A stretch of 64,000 bases of DNA from Candidatus Rifleibacterium amylolyticum (GTDB lineage: Bacteria > Muiribacteriota > Ozemobacteria > Ozemobacterales > Ozemobacteraceae), in the NCBI GenBank assembly GCA_009917695.1, contig JAACJG010000002.1:372001-436000 (forward strand). Reading direction: 5' to 3'. The position numbers and the translations under genes are program-made. Position 1 is the stretch's first letter. Each line of letters starts with the position of its first letter. The notes under the pieces are model-generated. The model made no database searches. It was not told the DNA's origin and worked only from the letters and a program-made list of their open reading frames with translations. This document shows, in pieces, positions 27,586-35,835 of this stretch.

Positions 27586-27713
27586 TAAGGTCACAAATTG
27601 TGACCTTACCAGAGAGTTTTTGATGTCGCAATTTGCGACATCAAACTTTAAAGAGCACATTCAGTGCTTGCCGCAGCTTTTGGATAACTTGAAATCACAA
27701 ATTGTGACCTCAA
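27586..27713. repeat. Three iterated palindromes related to the ORF6N internal palindrome
   Basis: 27586-27608 TAAGGTCACAA-A-TTGTGACCTTA; 27619-27645 TTTGATGTCGCAA-T-TTGCGACATCAAA; 27689-27713 TTGAAATCACAA-A-TTGTGACCTCAA (imperfect). Confidence 0.85.
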
Positions 27714-27758
27714 AACCAGAAACCCTGATTAACAACAGAACACAGTGTGTAAAAACAG

Positions 27759-29408
27759 TCAGGGTTTGTGCGGGGGTTTGGGGGCCGGGGCCTGGTTGGG
27801 CTTAGGGCCCTTTGGTTGAGGATTGCCAAGTGGAGCTTTACCTTGAGGTCTGTTTTTAAAATCCGCTGCAGGAGGCCGGTTCTCAGGCCCCTTGCCGTCC
27901 GGCTGACCTGAAGGTGACTCAGGCCGTTTAAACTGGCGAGGCCCGGGGCCGGGCCATGGCCTTTTGCCGCCCTCACGCATGCCTTCTGGCAGGCGAGGCC
28001 TGTCTGGTCGCTGCATTTCGCCATCAGGTAAATTTTCAGGCTTCTGCTGACCAGGCTCATCGTCTCGACCAGGTGGCGGAAAGCGCCGGGAACCTGGAAA
28101 ATGCTGTTGTTGGCCATCGGTTTCCGACTGGTTGAAACCTTCCCGAAATTTTTCTACATCCTGCCAGCGCCGCTGAATGTTCTCGTCGCCGGCAGCGCGA
28201 CTCCCATCGCCCATCATACCTCTTCTGAATTCACGAACATCACCATGGCGGCGCGGTCTGAAAGGCGGCGGCCGGCGAGGCGGCATACCCTGCGGGCCAG
28301 ACATGTCGGGCCTGAATTGCTCACGCTGACCGGGCATATCAAATCGACCAGGCTGCCCCGGTGGTCGGAAACGCCCGGGATCTCCCTGCTGACCGGACTG
28401 CGGCTCAGGCCTGTTCTGATCTGGAGTCCAATTCTGCCCCTGCTGACCACTGCGACCAGGCCGGAAGGGATGTCCCGTCTGACCCGGCTGTCCTGGCGGC
28501 TGCTCAGGCATATTCTGACCTGGGATCCATTGCTGGCTTTGATGCCCCTGTCGGCCCGACCTTAATGGCTGACCAGGCTGGCCGGGTTGTTTATCATTAC
28601 CTGGTTTTACGGGTTGTCTGTTGCCCTGCATTCCTGGCTTATGTTGACCAGGTTGCGGCCGACCAGGCATATGACCGTTCTGGCCGCCGGGCTGGCGGTC
28701 GGGATGTTGGCGTTCGCCCCAGACAGGCTTCTTATCGTGTGGTTGACGATTTTGCGCGTCTGGAAAAACCCCGGGAGTAAAACCAGGCGATCGGTTCGGC
28801 TTTTCACCCTGGCCTGGTGCCGGCTGACCAAACCTGCCGGGAATCTGCTGCCCATGTGGCGGCCGAGCCTGATCTGGGCGCTGCGGCTGGTTTTGCCACT
28901 GATCTGGGCGTTGCTGCGGCGGCTGAGCCTGCCCCGGTCTCTGCGACTGGTTCTGCCATTGTTCCGGGCGATGCTGCGGCATAAACTCTGGTCTCGGCTT
29001 GAAGTTCGGAATGAACTGCCGCCGGAACTGCTGCCGGCGTTCTTCTGGCAAGCGCTGAAACTGCTGAAAACGCTGGCGCAACTTTTGTTGCTGCTGCGGT
29101 TTGAACTGTTTGATCCGGCCAAAGTTCTGCTTTACCCGCTTTTGTTCGGTCGGTTCCAAGTTGCTGACCCGCTCGAAATTATTTTCGAGCTGCTTGAACT
29201 TTTCCTCGCTGATCGAGCGCGCTTTCTGCCGAATAGCTTCTCTCTGCTCTTCCGACATGCTGTTCCAGCGCGCCAGCTTTTCTTCGTAACTAAGCTTTCT
29301 GATTTCCCTGGTCTCGGAAGCATCCTGCGCAGCAATATCTCCGCCGGCCAGCAAGGCCGTCAGAACAAGAATTAACGCGCACAGATTCCGAAACAGGCTG
29401 CTTGTCAT
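27759..29408 (-). CDS. Exported low-complexity Pro/Gln/Gly/Arg-rich protein with N-terminal charged helical region
   Basis: Signal LCALILVLTALLAGGDIAAQ; SYEEKLARWNSMSEEQREAIRQKARSISEEKFKQL; long RPDQWQNQPQRPDQARPP/GQPGQ-type repeats. Confidence 0.75.
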   Translation of the reverse strand: MTSSLFRNLCALILVLTALLAGGDIAAQDASETREIRKLSYEEKLARWNSMSEEQREAIRQKARSISEEKFKQLENNFERVSNLEPTEQKRVKQNFGRIKQFKPQQQQKLRQRFQQFQRLPEERRQQFRRQFIPNFKPRPEFMPQHRPEQWQNQSQRPGQAQPPQQRPDQWQNQPQRPDQARPPHGQQIPGRFGQPAPGQGEKPNRSPGFTPGVFPDAQNRQPHDKKPVWGERQHPDRQPGGQNGHMPGRPQPGQHKPGMQGNRQPVKPGNDKQPGQPGQPLRSGRQGHQSQQWIPGQNMPEQPPGQPGQTGHPFRPGRSGQQGQNWTPDQNRPEPQSGQQGDPGRFRPPGQPGRFDMPGQREQFRPDMSGPQGMPPRRPPPFRPRRHGDVREFRRGMMGDGSRAAGDENIQRRWQDVEKFREGFNQSETDGQQQHFPGSRRFPPPGRDDEPGQQKPENLPDGEMQRPDRPRLPEGMREGGKRPWPGPGPRQFKRPESPSGQPDGKGPENRPPAADFKNRPQGKAPLGNPQPKGPKPNQAPAPKPPHKP

Positions 29409-29410
29409 AA

Positions 29411-29932
29411 TTATTTTTCCGCCTCGTAATTCTCGACGGCTTCGAGGTCAACCAGAAGATCAAGATTTTCGAGCATATCAGCGTTTTCATATATCTCGAG
29501 ATCCCGGATAATATCTTCATCCTTGAGGTCTCTGACAATTTCGAATTTCTGCGTCCCCGAAAATCCTTCATTGTTAACATTAACAGAACGATTGCTCAGA
29601 ACAAAATAACCGAGACCAGCCAGCAGAGCCAATGACGCCAGAGCCGGCAGACTTCTGAACGACATGAATGCAACCAGACGGTCGAAAAGACCCGTCGCCG
29701 GTTGCTTCTGGCTTCGCTCATGCACTTTCTGCAACACCTGCCGGGTAAACTGGTCACTGACAACAGGAGCCTGGTAATCGGCCATCATTTCGCAGGCTGA
29801 CAACAGGCCGTCGCGCTCTTTACGACAGCTGTTGCAGTCGCACAGATGCTCATCAACCGCCTGACGGCGGCGCGCATCGAGACTTTCGTCAAGATACTCG
29901 ATCAACAGCTCTTTTACTTCGTTACACTTCAT
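29411..29932 (-). CDS. Zinc-finger anti-sigma factor
   Basis: MKCNEVKELLIEYLDESLDARRRQAVDEHLCDCNSCRKE; TM SLPALASLALLAGLGYFVLS; adjacent to the ECF sigma gene. Confidence 0.85.
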   Translation of the reverse strand: MKCNEVKELLIEYLDESLDARRRQAVDEHLCDCNSCRKERDGLLSACEMMADYQAPVVSDQFTRQVLQKVHERSQKQPATGLFDRLVAFMSFRSLPALASLALLAGLGYFVLSNRSVNVNNEGFSGTQKFEIVRDLKDEDIIRDLEIYENADMLENLDLLVDLEAVENYEAEK

Positions 29933-29955
29933 AACATTCCTGCCTTTGTGGCTGC

Positions 29956-30549
29956 TCACACACCATCTGCAAAGTATTCCTTCAAATGCTCCTTCAGAGA
30001 CACATGCCCTCTGAAAAGAAGCGACTTAACCGACTGAACCGAGCAGTTCATGATCTCGCCAATCTCTTCGTAACTCAGCTGGTCATAGCGGCGCAGAATA
30101 ATCGCCATCTTCTGCGACTCAGGCAAACGATCGAGCGCATCAGCAATGCGACGACTTTTCTCCTCGGCCAGGGCGTGATCAGAAGGCGTCTTTGCGTTGC
30201 CATCTGCCAGCGTTTCAATGAGCTCTCGCCCGTCTTCAGTCTGCCGCGAGTCAACCGAGAGACGCGGCCCCATCTTCTTAAGCGCCTGCAGACAGGTATT
30301 TCGCGTTATCACGTATACCCAGGTCGAAAACTTCGCAGCCAGCCGCCAGGTGTCACGCGCAAAATAGACTTTCACAAAGACCTCCTGCGCGATGTCCTCC
30401 GACTCCTGACTGCCATTGAGAAAACGCCAGGTAAAAGCGAATATGCGCTGCCGGTATCTGTCGACCAGAACTCTGAAACCGGCCTCGTCTCCCTTTTGAA
30501 AGCGAAGCATCAGTTCCTCGTCCGGCAGTCTCTCGAGATCGTTTTCCAA
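29956..30549 (-). CDS. ECF-type RNA polymerase sigma factor (RpoE-like)
   Basis: QESEDIAQEVFVKVYFARDTWRLAAKFSTWVYVITRNTCLQALKK; RLPESQKMAIILRRYDQLSYEEIGEIMNCSVQSVKSLLFRGHVSLKEHL. Confidence 0.95.
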   Translation of the reverse strand: MENDLERLPDEELMLRFQKGDEAGFRVLVDRYRQRIFAFTWRFLNGSQESEDIAQEVFVKVYFARDTWRLAAKFSTWVYVITRNTCLQALKKMGPRLSVDSRQTEDGRELIETLADGNAKTPSDHALAEEKSRRIADALDRLPESQKMAIILRRYDQLSYEEIGEIMNCSVQSVKSLLFRGHVSLKEHLKEYFADGV

Positions 30550-30742
30550 GCGTTACCTCATCAAAATAACCCGGCGTTTGTTCAGCTGCCTGCTGCTTAC
30601 GCAGACTCTGCCAAGATACCGTATCGAACCATGACGTTTCAACATTCATCTTACTCATATATCTGATCTTTTCAATTTCATGCAGGCTGGCCGGAAAAGG
30701 GCCGGCCGGCCACGTGCCTGTTCGCGGCCGACCGCTTACATG

Positions 30743-31729
30743 CTACCTTTTACCGTTATTCCTGGCATTACCAAGACCATTGTTACGATTTCCCTGTTTA
30801 GTTCTGCCACTGTCAACGGCTCCCTTGCCCTGATTACCATTGTTTCTCCAGCCGAGATGCAGACCATTATTGCCTTTTCTGCCATTGTTGCCATTTTTCA
30901 TACCGTTGCCGGAACCATTACCTTCGTTGTTCTGCTTTGCCTGACCTTTGATATTAGCATTATTGCCCTGCTGAGCACGGTTTCTCCAGCCGAGATGCTT
31001 TCCGTTATCACCTTTTGCGCCCTGATCAGGATTGTTATCCTGAGCACCATTATTACCAGGATTGAACGCACCAGGCTGACATCTGCCACGGCCGCCAAAA
31101 GGCATGGGCGGACGGCGCATGAACTGCGGCTGTCTGTTCTGCCCCTGATTCTGGCACTGATTCTGGTTCTGATTTTGTCCGAATTCACCGCCATTACCAT
31201 CTGGCGGCATCATCGGCCGAAACGGCATGCGACGAAACCCCTGCTGCCCATCATTTTGACCTTCAGGCATACCCTGGCGCATGAACGGCCTTCTATGTTT
31301 GCCATGCCCGCGCTGCCAGCCAGAACCGCCCTGGCCACATTCATTATTGCCCTGATCGCCAGCGTTGTTCTGACCAGGGTTAAAGCCACGCATTGGCGGC
31401 TTTCTGAAACCGCGTCTCTGAAATCCCTGCTGCCCGGTTCCTGTCGGCGGTTCTGATACGCCTTCGCCAGAACCGGAATCGCCGGCAGTCTGATCTACGA
31501 CATCTTTGCGATGTCCGTTGCGCTGTCCCGGCATATTGTCGCTATGACCGGTACGACGGCCGGGTTTGCCCTGATCGTGACCGTTGCCATTGCCTGAATC
31601 GTTTTCGAACGAAAGATCCTGGCGCCCGTAGGCATTTTGCGCCATCACCGGATTCACTGTGCCTGAAAATATGACCAGAACAAGCATTACCGTCACTACC
31701 GTGATCACATCGAAAATTGAGCTTTTCAT
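30743..31729 (-). CDS. Exported low-complexity Asn/Gly/Gln-rich protein
   Basis: Signal-like N-terminus ITVVTVMLVLVIFSGTVNPVMAQN; composition dominated by G/N/Q/R; repeated (K/L)HLGWRN motifs. Confidence 0.72.
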   Translation of the reverse strand: MKSSIFDVITVVTVMLVLVIFSGTVNPVMAQNAYGRQDLSFENDSGNGNGHDQGKPGRRTGHSDNMPGQRNGHRKDVVDQTAGDSGSGEGVSEPPTGTGQQGFQRRGFRKPPMRGFNPGQNNAGDQGNNECGQGGSGWQRGHGKHRRPFMRQGMPEGQNDGQQGFRRMPFRPMMPPDGNGGEFGQNQNQNQCQNQGQNRQPQFMRRPPMPFGGRGRCQPGAFNPGNNGAQDNNPDQGAKGDNGKHLGWRNRAQQGNNANIKGQAKQNNEGNGSGNGMKNGNNGRKGNNGLHLGWRNNGNQGKGAVDSGRTKQGNRNNGLGNARNNGKR

Positions 31730-31856
31730 TTCGGTTCCTCCTGAAATTTCTGATCGTATCCAACTGGTTAAATCAACAATTCGCCAAAAAGTTGCGGTGT
31801 TTTTTTACTTTTTTCTGAATCATTTTGTGAGATTGTCCAGCTGCGGCTGACAGGCA

Positions 31857-31880
31857 TAAAAAAACCCGGAAATCCCGGGT
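31857..31880 (-). terminator. Hairpin terminator of the 31907-32209 gene
   Basis: Minus strand ACCCGG-gattt-CCGGGT followed by a T run. Confidence 0.7.
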
Positions 31881-31906
31881 GAATGAGATCAGAAATTCCA
31901 GAAAGG

Positions 31907-32209
31907 TCAGGCGCTCATAGTTTCATGAATGATTGGCTCGCCAAGCTCTTTGAGCGAAAACTGATAGAACACATGGTGACCGTCATAGTCAAGAACCCGC
32001 AGATCGCTTTCCTGTCTAAGATCGCCCATGATTACATTGTAGTGATTGCCGTATTTTTCCTTGACCGTATCGATCGGCACTTCATAAACGATGAATTTTT
32101 TAATGCCCTTGGCATCGAATTTCTTCAACAAATCATCGTCGGTAAAAGATGAATAGGTTGTCAAAAACAACACAGGACCGGTTCCGGTAAAGCATATTCC
32201 TGCCCGCAT
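31907..32209 (-). CDS. Conserved small cytosolic protein, function unknown
   Basis: GTGPVLFLTTYSSFTDDDLLKKFDAKGIKKFIVYEVPIDTVKEKYGNHYNVIMGDLRQESDLRVLDYDGHHVFYQFSLKELGEPI. Confidence 0.7.
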   Translation of the reverse strand: MRAGICFTGTGPVLFLTTYSSFTDDDLLKKFDAKGIKKFIVYEVPIDTVKEKYGNHYNVIMGDLRQESDLRVLDYDGHHVFYQFSLKELGEPIIHETMSA

Positions 32210-32420
32210 CGATATTCACCTCCTCTACTACCCCTCTACGCAAAAAGAACAGACCTCATATTTCAAATATAATTTTTCACGGCTCTAATTCAAGAACAAC
32301 TGCACTTTGAAAATTCCTGTTCGCTAGAAAGCCTTATAGACAAAGAATTTCAATAATTGATTGCGGTATTGCGGCAAACGAGTATAATTAAGTTAAGAGA
32401 GGTTAGAGAAAAAACAACGC

Positions 32421-32464
32421 AACCAATTTGTTGTAATGCCTAAATAAAGGCCAACAATTGGGTT
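32421..32464 (+). other. Stem-loop in a 0.6 kb intergenic region (possible RNA structure)
   Basis: AACCAATTTGTTG...CAACAATTGGGTT with inner GCCT/AGGC stem. Confidence 0.45.
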
Positions 32465-32608
32465 AGGCGCTCAGACCGGAATTCAAACTTCTGACAGTGC
32501 TCTGCACCGTTGGAGGTCTTTGGTTTTCCCAATTTTCCTGGCATGACAAACAGAAGATAAGATCATGAGCCTATAAGATCTGTTTTTGGCTGCTGAAGGA
32601 GGGAGACT

Positions 32609-32707
32609 ATGTGCACCATTGAATTACGTCTATTCAGCTGTAAAAGTGGGCAGTTTGCTGCCAATTATCTGGCAAAAATAGAGTTACTTAGACGCCAGAC
32701 AGCCTGA
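32609..32707 (+). CDS. Possible 32-aa small protein
   Basis: SD aaggaggga then ATG; MCTIELRLFSCKSGQFAANYLAKIELLRRQTA*; below the length cutoff of the supplied ORF track. Confidence 0.4.
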   Translation: MCTIELRLFSCKSGQFAANYLAKIELLRRQTA

Positions 32708-32817
32708 CAGAGCCGCACACCAAACCTGGCACAGGTTTTGCTAATTCCGCGCTTCATAACTGCGGGGAATGCCAATAAGCATATAAGAATCTGCATCAGC
32801 AGATACGGGAGGCCAAA

Positions 32818-34155
32818 ATGTGGAACAAAATTTCCGGAGCAATTGAAGGATCCGATGCCGATCTTGTACGATTCTATCTCGACCAGGAACCTGACATTCT
32901 GTTCGAACAAAACTACCACAACGAGACTCTGCTCCATCACGCAGCCAGAAGCGCCGATGCCGAAACCATATCTGAACTGCTCGCACGTGGCGCCAGAGCC
33001 GACACTGCTGACGAATTTGGCTGGACGCCTCTGCACGAAGCCTGTCGCAGCAGAAATGAAGGTGCGGTAGCTCTGTTCATAACGACCGGCATCGACGTAA
33101 ACCTTCGCACCAGCCGCAGAGAAACGCCATTACATATAGCTGCGCGCCACAATTCTCATGCTATAATAGCCAGACTGATAGAAGCCGGAGCCAGAACTGA
33201 TGCCGAAAACAAAGACGGTGATTCTCCTCTTCACGTTGCCGCCAGAAAAGGTCATGCCAGAGCGATTGAAGTTCTCATCGCTGCCGGCAGCAATCTGCGC
33301 GCCCGCAATCTTATCGGAATGACCGCTCTGCATATGACTGCAATTGCAGGCCACTTCGGCTGCGCCGCGATATTGCTCAACCATAAGGCTAACCCACACC
33401 AGCTTGACGACAACGGCAAAAGCTTTCTTGAGATAGCCGATATGTTCGGCAAAGACCTTTTTGCAATGCATGCCAGAGCTCTGACAGGACAACTTGAAGA
33501 AGAGGCTGATAATTCCGTATCGAGTGAGGCCCATGATCGCAATAACGCCGGACTTGAGACAAAACCGGCAATGGCCGATTTTTATAACGATCTTTCGCAA
33601 CAAACGACAAGCCGCCTGCAGAAGACCTGTACAATGGTGGTTAACGACATGATAAGCGGGCACAGTTCTCATAGTTATCACAGCGCAACTTTGGAGACCA
33701 TTGAGAATACTCTGTGGTTCCTGGTCTACCCGTTTCTGCTTTTCATATTATGGAAAGGGTTTGCCGAAGGCGCACTGCCGTCACCAATAAGCATCAATTT
33801 TGGTATTGGCAGCCTGATCAGTTCGGAATTCCTGCAGACTCTGGTAAACACTCTGCTTGTCATCGTTGCATCTTCACTGCTCATAACCTCAGAAAATGAC
33901 TCGATGTCGACGCTGCATTTTCTCAAGGACATGCGCGAAACTGTTCATTTCAGAGTAACCCACCTGTTACTACTGGAAGTGTTCTATATCGGAAAACTTG
34001 TTGTGGATGCAGCTTTCTTTTCTGAATTCGTAGTATTCTGGGGATGGTTTCTGGTGCTTTATGTCGTTTCATACCTGGTCTGGTGGGTAAACACACACAC
34101 ATTTGCATCAACTGCCAGCGATGCAGAAACAGAAGTCTACTGCACAAACAGCTGA
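32818..34155 (+). CDS. Ankyrin-repeat protein with C-terminal TM helices
   Basis: At least five ankyrin units (NETLLHHAARSADAETISELLARGARADTADEFGWTPLHEACRSRNEG...); hydrophobic segments TLWFLVYPFLLFILW, FLQTLVNTLLVIVASSLLI, FFSEFVVFWGWFLVLYVVSYLVWW. Confidence 0.9.
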   Translation: MWNKISGAIEGSDADLVRFYLDQEPDILFEQNYHNETLLHHAARSADAETISELLARGARADTADEFGWTPLHEACRSRNEGAVALFITTGIDVNLRTSRRETPLHIAARHNSHAIIARLIEAGARTDAENKDGDSPLHVAARKGHARAIEVLIAAGSNLRARNLIGMTALHMTAIAGHFGCAAILLNHKANPHQLDDNGKSFLEIADMFGKDLFAMHARALTGQLEEEADNSVSSEAHDRNNAGLETKPAMADFYNDLSQQTTSRLQKTCTMVVNDMISGHSSHSYHSATLETIENTLWFLVYPFLLFILWKGFAEGALPSPISINFGIGSLISSEFLQTLVNTLLVIVASSLLITSENDSMSTLHFLKDMRETVHFRVTHLLLLEVFYIGKLVVDAAFFSEFVVFWGWFLVLYVVSYLVWWVNTHTFASTASDAETEVYCTNS

Positions 34156-34189
34156 TTCGTTAAAAAAACAGACTTTAACTTTCAGGTAA

Positions 34190-34212
34190 CAGGCTCGCCA
34201 CAGGCGAGCCTG
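34190..34212 (+). terminator. Hairpin terminator after the ankyrin gene
   Basis: CAGGCTCGCC-aca-GGCGAGCCTG followed by tgttattt. Confidence 0.75.
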
Positions 34213-34316
34213 TGTTATTTGTGCAGGTCAACAGATTTTTATTGCGTTCACCTGTAAACCCGTCTAAAATGGCAGCAGCCTTAGAGCTTTCGAGCCGTTA
34301 CAGGAGCATCGGGTTT

Positions 34317-35534
34317 ATGTTTCTCAGCATCATTCTCTGCATCATTGGATTCGTCATACTTTCTTATGCTGCCGACAAACTTGTTGAAGGTGCTTCCAAC
34401 CTCGCCATGAATTTTGGTGTCAGCAAGACTGTTATCGGTCTGACCATTGTCGCGGCCGGCACTTCTCTGCCCGAAATGGTCGTGAGTGTAAATGCTTCGA
34501 TTAAAGGCAACCCGGCACTTTCGCTCGGTAACGTCGTTGGTTCAAACATCATGAACGTCGCACTCATCCTTGGCATCGCTTCGCTGATCAAGCCAATTCA
34601 GTGCAGTCGCGAGATGGTACGCCGCGAAACCCCGATCATGATCTTTACGGCACTTCTGATGTGGTATATGGCCCACACCGGAAGCGTGATAACTCCCGGG
34701 GAAGGCATCATAATGTTCACCATGCTAATTGCCTACACCGCGCTGAGCTACTATTGGAGCCGCAAAGAAAGTGCAATAGCAGCAGAAATTGCCGAAAAGT
34801 GTGATGAATTCGCAGCCGAACCTGAAGAAATGCCAACAACAGGCACCAATGTCTTATATATCATAATTGGCATGATCGGGCTGGTTGCAGGATCTGAAGT
34901 TCTTGTCAGAGGCGCTGTAGATATTGCCAGAACTCTGGGTCTGTCAGACGAGGTTATCGGTCTCACTCTTATCGCCATCGGAACTTCACTGCCCGAACTG
35001 GCAACCTCTATTGTGGCGGCGCGCAAGGGCCAGTCAGAAATTTCTCTGGGCAACGTAGTAGGCTCTAATATTTTCAACGTTCTCGGGATCGTTGGCTGTG
35101 CCTCGACAATAGCCTGGTTCAACACCACTCCCGAGACTCAGGTTCTGGCGGTCTCACCAAACATGCTTGGCATTCATATTCCTTTGATGGTTGCTGTAAG
35201 CCTTGGCGTATTACCGATCATGTCAACCGGGATGCGCATAATCAGAGCCGAAGGCGCGCTGCTTGTAGCCGTCTATCTGGCCTACAACGTCATATTGTTC
35301 CAGACCACAGCGCCAACCGTGCCACCACCTAGTCCGAAGGCCCATGACCTGAAGACACATTCCGAAACAAACGGCAATGGCAACGCTACAGCCAGCGCGA
35401 CATCGGAAGCGCCACCCGCAATCCAGAAACAGGATGAAACAGCTTCGTCAACAGAGCCGGTTATGGCACCGGCCGCTGATTCAGCAACGACTACTTTTGC
35501 GCCAGCAGCTATGCCAGCGCCCGGCGGGCTATAA
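34317..35534 (+). CDS. CaxA/YrbG-type Na+/Ca2+ exchanger family protein
   Basis: Two inverted alpha repeats: VAAGTSLPEMVVSVNASIKGNPALSLGNVVGSNIMNV and IAIGTSLPELATSIVAARKGQSEISLGNVVGSNIFNV; disordered C-terminal tail. Confidence 0.93.
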   Translation: MFLSIILCIIGFVILSYAADKLVEGASNLAMNFGVSKTVIGLTIVAAGTSLPEMVVSVNASIKGNPALSLGNVVGSNIMNVALILGIASLIKPIQCSREMVRRETPIMIFTALLMWYMAHTGSVITPGEGIIMFTMLIAYTALSYYWSRKESAIAAEIAEKCDEFAAEPEEMPTTGTNVLYIIIGMIGLVAGSEVLVRGAVDIARTLGLSDEVIGLTLIAIGTSLPELATSIVAARKGQSEISLGNVVGSNIFNVLGIVGCASTIAWFNTTPETQVLAVSPNMLGIHIPLMVAVSLGVLPIMSTGMRIIRAEGALLVAVYLAYNVILFQTTAPTVPPPSPKAHDLKTHSETNGNGNATASATSEAPPAIQKQDETASSTEPVMAPAADSATTTFAPAAMPAPGGL

Positions 35535-35565
35535 GCAAATTTTGCATGCTCCGGCTGGAGTTCTT

Positions 35566-35835
35566 TCAGCTGTCGATGTGATTCTGGTAAGTGGCGCCCG
35601 AATTTGGGCCAAGATCGGAAAGCAGCTGAAGATTGAGAGCCAGCATAGACGTCAGTAAGGCATGCGCTTCTTCGCGGGTAATGTCGGCGAGCTGACCAAA
35701 CGAAAAATTACGTCGAAAAGCCTGAAACTGAGCTTCTGACATATTCTTGATCTGTCGCAGCTCACGCCGATGCAGGCGGTTCATCTTTTCGAGCTGCTCG
35801 CGCGTAAGTTTTATCTCATCCTGCGTCATCGCCAA
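35566..35835 (-). CDS. Small hypothetical protein
   Basis: 89 aa; start overlaps the floA 3' end, suggesting coupling. Confidence 0.5.
   Translation of the reverse strand: MAMTQDEIKLTREQLEKMNRLHRRELRQIKNMSEAQFQAFRRNFSFGQLADITREEAHALLTSMLALNLQLLSDLGPNSGATYQNHIDS

Noticed and set aside
27586-27713. Iterated palindromes considered as a CRISPR array
   Set aside because: Spacing irregular, units divergent and strongly palindromic, no cas genes in the window.
27575-27805. 76-aa ORF containing MSQFATSN and LKSQIVTSKPE
   Set aside because: Best explained as decayed ORF6N fragments running into low-complexity antisense sequence, not an intact gene.
28587-29375. 262-aa plus-strand ORF antisense to the P/Q-rich gene
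   Set aside because: Shadow ORF produced by the biased codon composition of the minus-strand low-complexity gene; Leu/Arg-rich with no domain.
30680-31456. 258-aa plus-strand ORF antisense to the N/G/Q-rich gene
   Set aside because: Shadow ORF of the repeat-rich minus-strand gene; composition is an artefact.
32401-32600. Intergenic structure considered as 6S RNA or tmRNA
   Set aside because: No 6S-like long rod with central bubble or tmRNA tag/tRNA-like ends could be recognised by eye.
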